64,000 nucleotides of DNA from Diorhabda sublineata (Eukaryota; Arthropoda; Insecta; Coleoptera; Chrysomelidae). Under the pieces are notes generated by a model, which was not told the origin of the DNA, did no database searches, and was given only the letters and a program-made list of their open reading frames with translations. The stretch spans positions 32,092,489 to 32,156,488 of the forward strand of contig NC_079481.1 in NCBI RefSeq assembly GCF_026230105.1. Direction: 5' to 3'. This document shows positions 1-13,836 of the stretch, in pieces; within the stretch, counting starts at the first letter, position 1, and each line of letters begins with the position of its first letter. Position numbers and translations under genes: made by a program.

Positions 1-339
1 CGGTCCATATATTTATATGGAATAAAATCAATTGTAACCTTATTATGTACCATGTGAAAAAAAAACTGGATTTTTATTTTTAAATTGACAATTTACAATA
101 TGAAAACGTTATCACCCTCCAGCGCCCCCTTTGAATTATAACCACCATCGTGCGGCACCTTATTGGAAAGGGATTTTTGTCCTTTATTCGGCAATATAAA
201 GTTTATTAAATTTGGTGCAATCATAACTGAGAAAATTAAGTTTTAAGACGTAAAATACAATATTTTGTACGACCTAAACTATTAATCAAAAAACCAAATA
301 AACAATTTAGGTATTTAAAGTTACTAAATGACGTCTAAT

Positions 340-600
340 GACTAGACTCAAAGAATTAGACATTTTAATCATGATTGGTTGTGGTAATACAACGAAACTT
401 GTGGAATTTTTAATATTAAATTCCCCGGTCAACACGTTTCGCAGTCTACAGTTGGTAAAATTGAAAAAAAGCTTCGCGAAACTGGACGTGAAAAACATAT
501 TGAAAAACCCGGTAGAAATGTTCAGTTGGTTCAGGAGTTTAATGAAGACGATCCTGATAGACAAACAAGAACTCGAAAGTATATTTTAACAGACTGTCAA
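340..600 (+). pseudogene. Decayed transposase-like helix-turn-helix fragment, frameshifted
   Basis: Two plus-strand frames give consecutive pieces of a protein resembling the N-terminal helix-turn-helix region of insect transposon proteins. The first frame, from about 360, reads DILIMIGCGNTTKLVE. After a frameshift near 410 a second frame reads KFPGQHVSQSTVGKIEKKL and continues through RETGREKHIEKPGR. The pattern of a STVxKIxxKxRETG helix followed by a basic PGR stretch is typical of such DNA-binding domains. I see no catalytic domain nearby, so this is a broken relic. The exact family is uncertain; a short host-gene fragment is the alternative. Confidence 0.5.
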
Positions 601-1159
601 TAATTTACAATTTACTCAAATGGTATTTCATATTTGGTCTGTTATTTATTTATAACGAATGTTATTTGTTTATGTATTAGATAATTTTTCGAATTGTCAA
701 TCGCAAGGTTACGATAACTGATATTGAGAATATAAAAATCAGGAGGTACTTTGTAAAAATACGAAATTTGGTATAGAAATTTTGTTAGTTATTGAAGTCA
801 CGATCGAAAATTACGTAATACAATTTATTATTCTATTTTAACTATTCAGGATATCGTTTTTTTTTTAAATTATTCACGGAATATTTAATAAACGAATATA
901 AATGTTATGGAAAAAAATGTATAATGTATTACTAGTTTCATATGTCCTTACTAATTAAACTTTAAGTTGTGCGAATTTGATTTTTTTTTATATTGAAATT
1001 TATTCACTTTCTACATATAAACGGCGGTCAAATGACAGAGTTTGTCCATTGTTATTAGCTTTTAAACATAAGAAATAATGTTTTGTTAGTCCTACTTCCA
1101 AGTTTTGTGCTAAAAAATAACGAAATTTGCTCTAAATAAGTCCTGTGTGAAGTTAGCGA
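601..1159. other. AT-rich non-coding stretch before the satellite
   Basis: No gene-like reading frame, RNA gene or clear repeat is visible here. The sequence changes abruptly into the 153-bp satellite near 1,160. Confidence 0.6.
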
Positions 1160-4100
1160 CTCATTTTAGTTCATTTTGAGTGTTCAAAATATTTCCAACG
1201 GTAACAGAGACTAGAATTTGACTGAACTTCACTCAGACGATCTCCGTTCATCACTTAGAACCCTCGTAGAAACCAAAACTCGTGATAATATGACAGTTTT
1301 TTAATGTTTTAACGATTTTTAGTTCATTTTGAGTGCTCAAACTATTTCCAACGGCAATAGAGGCTAGAATTTGACTGTACTTCACTCAGACGATCTCCGT
1401 TCATCACTTATAACCCTCGTAGAAACCAAAACTCGTGGTAATAAGACAGTTTCTCAATATTTTAACGATTTTTAGTTCATTTTGAGTGCTCAAACTATTT
1501 CCAACGGTAACAGAGACTAGAATTTGACTGTACTTCACTCAGACGATCTCCGTTCATCACTTATAACCCTCGTAGAAACCAAAACTCGTGATAATATGAC
1601 AGTTTTTTAATGTTTTAACGATTTTTAGTTCATTTTGAGTGCTCAAAATATTTCCAACGGTAACAGAGACTAGAATTTGACTGAACTTCACTCAGACGAT
1701 CTCCGTTCATCACTTAGAACCCTCGTAGAAACCAAAACTCGTGATAATATGACAGTTTTTTAATGTTTTAACGATTATTAGTTCATTTTGAGTGCTCAAA
1801 CTATTTCCAACGGTAACAGAGACTAGAATTTGACTGAACTTCACTCAGACGATCTCCGTTCATCACTTAGAACCCTCGTAGAAACCAAAACTCGTGATAA
1901 TATGACAGTTTTTTAATGTTTTAACGATTATTAGTTCATTTTGAGTGCTCAAACTATTTCCAACGGTAACAGAGACTAGAATTTGACTGTACTTCACTCA
2001 GACGATCTCCGTTCATCACTTATAACCCTCGTAGAAACCAAAACTCGTGATAATATGACAGTTTTTTAATGTTTTAACGATTTTTAGTTCATTTTGAGTG
2101 CTCAAAATATTTCCAACGGTAACAGAGACTAGAATTTGACTGAACTTCACTCAGACGATCTCCGTTCATCACTTAGAACCCTCGTAGAAACCAAAACTCG
2201 TGATAATATGACAGTTTTTTAATGTTTTAACGATTTTTAGTTCATTTTGAGTGCTCAAACTATTTCCAACGGTAACAGAGACTAGAATTTGACTGTACTT
2301 CACTCAGACGATCTCCGTTCATCTCTTAGAACCCTCGTAGAAACCAAAACTCGTGATAATAAGACAGTTTCTCAATGTTGTAACGATTTTTAGTTCATTT
2401 TGAGTGCTCAAAATATTTCCAACGGTAACAGAGACTAGAATTTGACTGTACTTCACTCAGACGATCTCCGTTCATCACTTATAACCCTCGTAGAAACCAA
2501 AACTCGTGATAATATGACAGTTTTTCAATGTTTTAACGATTTTTAGTTCATTTTGAGTGCTCAAACTATTTCCAACGGCAATAGAGGCTAGAATTTGACT
2601 GAACTTCACTCAGACGATCTCCGTTCATCACTTATAACCCTCGTAGAAACCAAAACTCGTGATAATATGACAGTTTTTTAATGTTTTAACGATTATTAGT
2701 TCATTTTGAGTGCTCAAACTATTTCCAACGGCAATAGAGGCTAGAATTTGACTGTACTTCACTCAGACGATCTCCGTTCATCACTTATAACCCTCGTAGA
2801 AACCAAAACTCGTGATAATAAGACAGTTTCTCAATGTTGTAACGATTTTTAGTTCATTTTGAGTGCTCAAAATATTTCCAACGGTAACAGAGACTAGAAT
2901 TTGACTGTACTTCACTCAGACGATCTCCGTTCATCACTTATAACCCTCGTAGAAACCAAAACTCGTGATAATAAGACAGTTTCTCAATGTTGTAACGATT
3001 TTTAGTTCATTTTGAGTGCTCAAACTATTTCCAACGGTAACAGAGACTAGAATTTGACTGTACTTCACTCAGACGATCTCCGTTCATCTCTTAGAACCCT
3101 CGTAGAAACCAAAACTCGTGATAATAAGACAGTTTCTCAATGTTGTAACGATTTTTAGTTCATTTTGAGTGCTCAAAATATTTCCAACGGTAACAGAGAC
3201 TAGAATTTGACTGTACTTCACTCAGACGATCTCCGTTCATCACTTATAACCCTCGTAGAAACCAAAACTCGTGATAATATGACAGTTTTTCAATGTTTTA
3301 ACGATTTTTAGTTCATTTTGAGTGTTCAAAATATTTCCAACGGTAACAGAGACTAGAATTTGACTGAACTTCACTCAGACGATCTCCGTTCATCACTTAG
3401 AACCCTCGTAGAAACCAAAACTCGTGATAATATGACAGTTTTTTAATGTTTTAACGATTTTTAGTTCATTTTGAGTGCTCAAACTATTTCCAACGGTAAC
3501 AGAGACTAGAATTTGACTGTACTTCACTCAGACGATCTCCGTTCATCTCTTAGAACCCTCGTAGAAACCAAAACTCGTGATAATAAGACAGTTTCTCAAT
3601 GTTGTAACGATTTTTAGTTCATTTTGAGTGCTCAAAATATTTCCAACGGTAACAGAGACTAGAATTTGACTGTACTTCACTCAGACGATCTCCGTTCATC
3701 ACTTATAACCCTCGTAGAAACCAAAACTCGTGATAATATGACAGTTTTTCAATGTTTTAACGATTTTTAGTTCATTTTGAGTGCTCAAACTATTTCCAAC
3801 GGCAATAGAGGCTAGAATTTGACTGAACTTCACTCAGACGATCTCCGTTCATCACTTATAACCCTCGTAGAAACCAAAACTCGTGATAATATGACAGTTT
3901 TTTAATGTTTTAACGATTATTAGTTCATTTTGAGTGCTCAAACTATTTCCAACGGCAATAGAGGCTAGAATTTGACTGTACTTCACTCAGACGATCTCCG
4001 TTCATCACTTATAACCCTCGTAGAAACCAAAACTCGTGATAATAAGACAGTTTCTCAATGTTGTAACGATTTTTAGTTCATTTTGAGTGCTCAAAATATT

Positions 4101-7100
4101 TCCAACGGTAACAGAGACTAGAATTTGACTGTACTTCACTCAGACGATCTCCGTTCATCACTTATAACCCTCGTAGAAACCAAAACTCGTGATAATAAGA
4201 CAGTTTCTCAATGTTGTAACGATTTTTAGTTCATTTTGAGTGCTCAAACTATTTCCAACGGTAACAGAGACTAGAATTTGACTGTACTTCACTCAGACGA
4301 TCTCCGTTCATCTCTTAGAACCCTCGTAGAAACCAAAACTCGTGATAATAAGACAGTTTCTCAATGTTGTAACGATTTTTAGTTCATTTTGAGTGCTCAA
4401 AATATTTCCAACGGTAACAGAGACTAGAATTTGACTGTACTTCACACAGACGATCTCCGTTCATCACTTATAACCCTCGTAGAAACCAAAACTCGTGATA
4501 ATATGACAGTTTTTCAATGTTTTAACGATTTTTAGTTCATTTTGAGTGCTCAAACTATTTCCAACGGCAATAGAGGCTAGAATTTGACTGTACTTCACTC
4601 AGACGATCTCCGTTCATCACTTATAACCCTCGTAGAAACCAAAACTCGTGGTAATAAGACAGTTTCTCAATATTTTAACGATTTTTAGTTCATTTTGAGT
4701 GCTCAAAATATTTCCAACGGTAACAGAGACTAGAATTTGACTGTACTTCACTCAGACGATCTCCGTTCATCACTTAGAACCCTCGTAGAAACCAAAACTC
4801 GTGGTAATAAGACAGTTTCTCAATATTTTAACGATTTTTAGTTCATTTTGAGTGCTCAAACTATTTCCAACGGTAACAGAGACTAGAATTTGACTGTACT
4901 TCACTCAGACGATCTCCGTTCATCACTTAGAACCCTCGTAGAAACCAAAACTCGTGGTAATAAGACAGTTTCTCAATATTTTAACGATTTTTAGTTCATT
5001 TTGAGTGCTCAAACTATTTCCAACGGTAACAGAGACTAGAATTTGACTGAACTTCACTCAGACGATCTCCGTTCATCACTTAGAACCCTCGTAGAAACCA
5101 AAACTCGTGATAATAAGACAGTTTCTCAATGTTGTAACGATTTTTAGTTCATTTTGAGTGCTCAAACTATTTCCAACGGTAACAGAGACTAGAATTTGAC
5201 TGTACTTCACTCAGACGATCTCCGTTCATCTCTTAGAACCCTCGTAGAAACCAAAACTCGTGATAATAAGACAGTTTCTCAATGTTGTAACGATTTTTAG
5301 TTCATTTTGAGTGCTCAAAATATTTCCAACGGTAACAGAGACTAGAATTTGACTGTACTTCACTCAGACGATCTCCGTTCATCACTTATAACCCTCGTAG
5401 AAACCAAAACTCGTGATAATATGACAGTTTTTTAATGTTGTAACGATTTTTAGTTCATTTTGAGTGCTCAAACTATTTCCAACGGCAATAGAGGCTAGAA
5501 TTTGACTGAACTTCACTCAGACGATCTCCGTTCATCACTTATAACCCTCGTAGAAACCAAAACTCGTGATAATATGACAGTTTTTTAATGTTTTAACGAT
5601 TATTAGTTCATTTTGAGTGCTCAAACTATTTCCAACGGCAATAGAGGCTAGAATTTGACTGTACTTCACTCAGACGATCTCCGTTCATCACTTATAACCC
5701 TCGTAGAAACCAAAACTCGTGGTAATAAGACAGTTTCTCAATATTTTAACGATTTTTAGTTCATTTTGAGTGCTCAAAATATTTCCAACGGTAACAGAGA
5801 CTAGAATTTGACTGTACTTCACTCAGACGATCTCCGTTCATCACTTAGAACCCTCGTAGAAACCAAAACTCGTGGTAATAAGACAGTTTCTCAATATTTT
5901 AACGATTTTTAGTTCATTTTGAGTGCTCAAACTATTTCCAACGGTAACAGAGACTAGAATTTGACTGTACTTCACTCAGACGATCTCCGTTCATCACTTA
6001 GAACCCTCGTAGAAACCAAAACTCGTGGTAATAAGACAGTTTCTCAATATTTTAACGATTTTTAGTTCATTTTGAGTGCTCAAACTATTTCCAACGGCAA
6101 TAGAGGCTAGAATTTGACTGTACTTCACTCAGACGATCTCCGTTCATCACTTATAACCCTCGTAGAAACCAAAACTCGTGGTAATAAGACAGTTTCTCAA
6201 TATTTTAACGATTTTTAGTTCATTTTGAGTGCTCAAAATATTTCCAACGGTAACAGAGACTAGAATTTGACTGTACTTCACTCAGACGATCTCCGTTCAT
6301 CACTTATAACCCTCGTAGAAACCAAAACTCGTGGTAATAAGACAGTTTCTCAATATTTTAACGATTTTTAGTTCATTTTGAGTGCTCAAAATATTTCCAA
6401 CGGTAACAGAGACTAGAATTTGACTGTACTTCACTCAGACGATCTCCGTTCATCACTTATAACCCTCGTAGAAACCAAAACTCGTGGTAATAAGACAGTT
6501 TCTCAATATTTTAACGATTTTTAGTTCATTTTGAGTGCTCAAAATATTTCCAACGGTAACAGAGACTAGAATTTGACTGTACTTCACTCAGACGATCTCC
6601 GTTCATCACTTATAACCCTCGTAGAAACCAAAACTCGTGGTAATAAGACAGTTTCTCAATATTTTAACGATTTTTAGTTCATTTTGAGTGCTCAAACTAT
6701 TTCCAACGGTAACAGAGACTAGAATTTGACTGTACTTCACTCAGACGATCTCCGTTCATCACTTATAACCCTCGTAGAAACCAAAACTCGTGGTAATAAG
6801 ACAGTTTCTCAATATTTTAACGATTTTTAGTTCATTTTGAGTGCTCAAAATATTTCCAACGGTAACAGAGACTAGAATTTGACTGTACTTCACTCAGACG
6901 ATCTCCGTTCATCACTTAGAACCCTCGTAGAAACCAAAACTCGTGATAATAAGACAGTTTCTCAATGTTGTAACGATTTTTAGTTCATTTTGAGTGCTCA
7001 AACTATTTCCAACGGTAACAGAGACTAGAATTTGACTGTACTTCACTCAGACGATCTCCGTTCATCACTTAGAACCCTCGTAGAAACCAAAACTCGTGAT

Positions 7101-10100
7101 AATATGACAGTTTTTTAATGTTTTAACGATTTTTAGTTCATTTTGAGTGCTCAAACTATTTCCAACGGTAACAGAGACTAGAATTTGACTGTACTTCACT
7201 CAGACGATCTCCGTTCATCACTTATAACCCTCGTAGAAACCAAAACTCGTGATAATATGACAGTTTTTTAATGTTTTAACGATTTTTAGTTCATTTTGAG
7301 TGCTCAAAATATTTCCAACGGTAACAGAGACTAGAATTTGACTGAACTTCACTCAGACGATCTCCGTTCATCACTTATAACCCTCGTAGAAACCAAAACT
7401 CGTGATAATATGACAGTTTTTTAATGTTTTAACGATTTTTAGTTCATTTTGAGTGCTCAAACTATTTCCAACGGTAACAGAGACTAGAATTTGACTGTAC
7501 TTCACTCAGACGATCTCCGTTCATCACTTATAACCCTCGTAGAAACCAAAACTCGTGATAATATGACAGTTTTTTAATGTTTTAACGATTTTTAGTTCAT
7601 TTTGAGTGCTCAAAATATTTCCAACGGTAACAGAGACTAGAATTTGACTGAACTTCACTCAGACGATCTCCGTTCATCACTTATAACCCTCGTAGAAACC
7701 AAAACTCGTGATAATATGACAGTTTTTTAATGTTTTAACGATTTTTAGTTCATTTTGAGTGCTCAAACTATTTCCAACGGTAACAGAGACTAGAATTTGA
7801 CTGTACTTCACTCAGACGATCTCCGTTCATCACTTATAACCCTCGTAGAAACCAAAACTCGTGATAATATGACAGTTTTTTAATGTTTTAACGATTTTTA
7901 GTTCATTTTGAGTGCTCAAAATATTTCCAACGGTAACAGAGACTAGAATTTGACTGAACTTCACTCAGACGATCTCCGTTCATCACTTAGAACCCTCGTA
8001 GAAACCAAAACTCGTGATAATATGACAGTTTTTTAATGTTTTAACGATTATTAGTTCATTTTGAGTGCTCAAACTATTTCCAACGGTAACAGAGACTAGA
8101 ATTTGACTGTACTTCACTCAGACGATCTCCGTTCATCACTTAGAACCCTCGTAGAAACCAAAACTCGTGATAATATGACAGTTTTTTAATGTTTTAACGA
8201 TTTTTAGTTCATTTTGAGTGCTCAAACTATTTCCAACGGTAACAGAGACTAGAATTTGACTGTACTTCACTCAGACGATCTCCGTTCATCACTTATAACC
8301 CTCGTAGAAACCAAAACTCGTGATAATATGACAGTTTTTTAATGTTTTAACGATTTTTAGTTCATTTTGAGTGCTCAAAATATTTCCAACGGTAACAGAG
8401 ACTAGAATTTGACTGAACTTCACTCAGACGATCTCCGTTCATCACTTATAACCCTCGTAGAAACCAAAACTCGTGATAATATGACAGTTTTTTAATGTTT
8501 TAACGATTTTTAGTTCATTTTGAGTGCTCAAACTATTTCCAACGGTAACAGAGACTAAAATTTGACTGTACTTCACTCAGACGATCTCCGTTCATCACTT
8601 ATAACCCTCGTAGAAACCAAAACTCGTGATAATATGACAGTTTTTTAATGTTTTAACGATTTTTAGTTCATTTTGAGTGCTCAAAATATTTCCAACGGTA
8701 ACAGAGACTAGAATTTGACTGAACTTCACTCAGACGATCTCCGTTCATCACTTATAACCCTCGTAGAAACCAAAACTCGTGATAATATGACAGTTTTTTA
8801 ATGTTTTAACGATTTTTAGTTCATTTTGAGTGCTCAAACTATTTCCAACGGTAACAGAGACTAGAATTTGACTGTACTTCACTCAGACGATCTCCGTTCA
8901 TCACTTATAACCCTCGTAGAAACCAAAACTCGTGATAATATGACAGTTTTTTAATGTTTTAACGATTTTTAGTTCATTTTGAGTGCTCAAAATATTTCCA
9001 ACGGTAACAGAGACTAGAATTTGACTGAACTTCACTCAGACGATCTCCGTTCATCACTTAGAACCCTCGTAGAAACCAAAACTCGTGATAATATGACAGT
9101 TTTTTAATGTTTTAACGATTATTAGTTCATTTTGAGTGCTCAAACTATTTCCAACGGTAACAGAGACTAGAATTTGACTGAACTTCACTCAGACGATCTC
9201 CGTTCATCACTTAGAACCCTCGTAGAAACCAAAACTCGTGATAATAAGACAGTTTCTCAATGTTGTAACGATTTTTAGTTCATTTTGAGTGCTCAAAATA
9301 TTTCCAACGGTAACAGAGACTAGAATTTGACTGAACTTCACTCAGACGATCTCCGTTCATCACTTATAACCCTCGTAGAAACCAAAACTCGTGATAATAT
9401 GACAGTTTTTTAATGTTTTAACGATTTTTAGTTCATTTTGAGTGCTCAAAATATTTCCAACGGTAACAGAGACTAGAATTTGACTGAACTTCACTCAGAC
9501 GATCTCCGTTCATCACTTATAACCCTCGTAGAAACCAAAACTCGTGATAATATGACAGTTTTTTAATGTTTTAACGATTTTTAGTTCATTTTGAGTGCTC
9601 AAAATATTTCCAACGGTAACAGAGACTAGAATTTGACTGAACTTCACTCAGACGATCTCCGTTCATCACTTAGAACCCTCGTAGAAACCAAAACTCGTGA
9701 TAATAAGACAGTTTCTCAATGTTGTAACGATTTTTAGTTCATTTTGAGTGCTCAAAATATTTCCAACGGTAACAGAGACTAGAATTTGACTGAACTTCAC
9801 TCAGACGATCTCCGTTCATCACTTAGAACCCTCGTAGAAACCAAAACTCGTGATAATAAGACAGTTTCTCAATGTTGTAACGATTTTTAGTTCATTTTGA
9901 GTGCTCAAAATATTTCCAACGGTAACAGAGACTAGAATTTGACTGTACTTCACTCAGACGATCTCCGTTCATCACTTATAACCCTCGTAGAAACCAAAAC
10001 TCGTGATAATATGACAGTTTTTTAATGTTGTAACGATTTTTAGTTCATTTTGAGTGCTCAAAATATTTCCAACGGTAACAGAGACTAGAATTTGACTGAA

Positions 10101-13100
10101 CTTCACTCAGACGATCTCCGTTCATCACTTATAACCCTCGTAGAAACCAAAACTCGTGATAATATGACAGTTTCTCAATGTTGTAACGATTTTTAGTTCA
10201 TTTTGAGTGCTCAAAATATTTCCAACGGTAACAGAGACTAGAATTTGACTGAACTTCACTCAGACGATCTCCGTTCATCACTTAGAACCCTCGTAGAAAC
10301 CAAAACTCGTGATAATAAGACAGTTTCTCAATGTTGTAACGATTTTTAGTTCATTTTGAGTGCTCAAAATATTTCCAACGGTAACAGAGACTAGAATTTG
10401 ACTGTACTTCACTCAGACGATCTCCGTTCATCACTTATAACCCTCGTAGAAACCAAAACTCGTGATAATATGACAGTTTTTTAATGTTGTAACGATTTTT
10501 AGTTCATTTTGAGTGCTCAAAATATTTCCAACGGTAACAGAGACTAGAATTTGACTGAACTTCACTCAGACGATCTCCGTTCATCACTTATAACCCTCGT
10601 AGAAACCAAAACTCGTGATAATATGACAGTTTTTTAATGTTTTAACGATTTTTAGTTCATTTTGAGTGCTCAAAATATTTCCAACGGTAACAGAGACTAG
10701 AATTTGACTGAACTTCACTCAGACGATCTCCGTTCATCACTTAGAACCCTCGTAGAAACCAAAACTCGTGATAATATGACAGTTTTTTAATGTTTTAACG
10801 ATTATTAGTTCATTTTGAGTGCTCAAACTATTTCCAACGGTAACAGAGACTAGAATTTGACTGTACTTCACTCAGACGATCTCCGTTCATCACTTAGAAC
10901 CCTCGTAGAAACCAAAACTCGTGATAATATGACAGTTTTTTAATGTTTTAACGATTTTTAGTTCATTTTGAGTGCTCAAACTATTTCCAACGGTAACAGA
11001 GACTAGAATTTGACTGTACTTCACTCAGACGATCTCCGTTCATCACTTATAACCCTCGTAGAAACCAAAACTCGTGATAATATGACAGTTTTTTAATGTT
11101 TTAACGATTTTTAGTTCATTTTGAGTGCTCAAAATATTTCCAACGGTAACAGAGACTAGAATTTGACTGAACTTCACTCAGACGATCTCCGTTCATCACT
11201 TATAACCCTCGTAGAAACCAAAACTCGTGATAATATGACAGTTTTTTAATGTTTTAACGATTTTTAGTTCATTTTGAGTGCTCAAACTATTTCCAACGGT
11301 AACAGAGACTAGAATTTGACTGTACTTCACTCAGACGATCTCCGTTCATCACTTATAACCCTCGTAGAAACCAAAACTCGTGATAATATGACAGTTTTTT
11401 AATGTTGTAACGATTTTTAGTTCATTTTGAGTGCTCAAAATATTTCCAACGGTAACAGAGACTAGAATTTGACTGAACTTCACTCAGACGATCTCCGTTC
11501 ATCACTTAGAACCCTCGTAGAAACCAAAACTCGTGATAATAAGACAGTTTCTCAATGTTGTAACGATTTTTAGTTCATTTTGAGTGCTCAAAATATTTCC
11601 AACGGTAACAGAGACTAGAATTTGACTGAACTTCACTCAGACGATCTCCGTTCATCACTTATAACCCTCGTAGAAACCAAAACTCGTGATAATAAGACAG
11701 TTTCTCAATGTTGTAACGATTTTTAGTTCATTTTGAGTGCTCAAAATATTTCCAACGGTAACAGAGACTAGAATTTGACTGAACTTCACTCAGACGATCT
11801 CCGTTCATCACTTATAACCCTCGTAGAAACCAAAACTCGTGATAATATGACAGTTTTTTAATGTTTTAACGATTTTTAGTTCATTTTGAGTGCTCAAAAT
11901 ATTTCCAACGGTAACAGAGACTAGAATTTGACTGAACTTCACTCAGACGATCTCCGTTCATCACTTAGAACCCTCGTAGAAACCAAAACTCGTGATAATA
12001 TGACAGTTTTTTAATGTTGTAACGATTTTTAGTTCATTTTGAGTGCTCAAAATATTTCCAACGGTAACAGAGACTAGAATTTGACTGAACTTCACTCAGA
12101 CGATCTCCGTTCATCACTTAGAACCCTCGTAGAAACCAAAACTCGTGATAATAAGACAGTTTCTCAATGTTGTAACGATTTTTAGTTCATTTTGAGTGCT
12201 CAAAATATTTCCAACGGTAACAGAGACTAGAATTTGACTGAACTTCACTCAGACGATCTCCGTTCATCACTTAGAACCCTCGTAGAAACCAAAACTCGTG
12301 ATAATAAGACAGTTTCTCAATGTTGTAACGATTTTTAGTTCATTTTGAGTGCTCAAAATATTTCCAACGGTAACAGAGACTAGAATTTGACTGAACTTCA
12401 CTCAGACGATCTCCGTTCATCACTTAGAACCCTCGTAGAAACCAAAACTCGTGATAATAAGACAGTTTCTCAATGTTGTAACGATTTTTAGTTCATTTTG
12501 AGTGCTCAAAATATTTCCAACGGTAACAGAGACTAGAATTTGACTGAACTTCACTCAGACGATCTCCGTTCATCACTTATAACCCTCGTAGAAACCAAAA
12601 CTCGTGATAATATGACAGTTTTTTAATGTTTTAACGATTTTTAGTTCATTTTGAGTGCTCAAACTATTTCCAACGGTAACAGAGACTAGAATTTGACTGT
12701 ACTTCACTCAGACGATCTCCGTTCATCACTTATAACCCTCGTAGAAACCAAAACTCGTGATAATATGACAGTTTTTTAATGTTTTAACGATTTTTAGTTC
12801 ATTTTGAGTGCTCAAAATATTTCCAACGGTAACAGAGACTAGAATTTGACTGAACTTCACTCAGACGATCTCCGTTCATCACTTAGAACCCTCGTAGAAA
12901 CCAAAACTCGTGATAATATGACAGTTTTTTAATGTTTTAACGATTATTAGTTCATTTTGAGTGCTCAAACTATTTCCAACGGTAACAGAGACTAGAATTT
13001 GACTGAACTTCACTCAGACGATCTCCGTTCATCACTTAGAACCCTCGTAGAAACCAAAACTCGTGATAATAAGACAGTTTCTCAATGTTGTAACGATTTT

Positions 13101-13836
13101 TAGTTCATTTTGAGTGCTCAAACTATTTCCAACGGCAATAGAGGCTAGAATTTGACTGAACTTCACTCAGACGATCTCCGTTCATCACTTAGAACCCTCG
13201 TAGAAACCAAAACTCGTGATAATAAGACAGTTTCTCAATGTTGTAACGATTTTTAGTTCATTTTGAGTGCTCAAACTATTTCCAACGGTAACAGAGACTA
13301 GAATTTGACTGTACTTCACTCAGACGATCTCCGTTCATCACTTAGAACCCTCGTAGAAACCAAAACTCGTGATAATAAGACAGTTTCTCAATATTTTAAC
13401 GATTTTTAGTTCATTTTGAGTGCTCAAACTATTTCCAACGGTAACAGAGACTAGAATTTGACTGTACTTCACTCAGACGATCTCCGTTCATCACTTAGAA
13501 CCCTCGTAGAAACCAAAACTCGTGATAATATGACAGTTTTTTAATGTTGTAACGATTTTTAGTTCATTTTGAGTGCTCAAACTATTTCCAACGGCAATAG
13601 AGGCTAGAATTTGACTGAACTTCACTCAGACGATCTCCGTTCATCACTTATAACCCTCGTAGAAACCAAAACTCGTGATAATAAGACAGTTTCTCAATAT
13701 TTTAACGATTTTTAGTTCATTTTGAGTGCTCAAAATATTTCCAACGGTAACAGAGACTAGAATTTGACTGTACTTCACTCAGACGATCTCCGTTCATCAC
13801 TTAGAACCCTCGTAGAAACCAAAACTCGTGATAATA
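1160..13836. repeat. 153-bp tandem satellite, about 83 copies
   Basis: The anchor AGTTCATTTTGAG recurs at 1168, 1321, 1474 and onward to 13714, which is exactly 82 periods of 153 bp with no net insertion or deletion. A last partial unit runs to 13836. Monomers differ at a few recurring sites: AAACTATTT or AAAATATTT, GTAACAGAGAC or GCAATAGAGGC, TGTACTT or TGAACTT, CATCACTTA or CATCTCTTA, and three versions of the GACAGTTT end. These variants fall into higher-order blocks: units starting at 2239-3309 recur almost unchanged at 3463-4533, an 8-monomer (1,224-bp) offset. From about 7,135 to 9,100 a 306-bp dimer alternates. All frames contain stops, so it is non-coding. The copy number is what the assembly shows and may understate the true array. 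Confidence 0.98.

Noticed and set aside
1160..13836. CRISPR-like array
   Set aside because: The whole 153-bp unit repeats with no unique spacers, and the genome is that of an animal.
1160..13836. CENP-B box in the 153-bp satellite
   Set aside because: No TTCG-NNNN-A-NN-CGGG pattern is present on either strand of the monomer.
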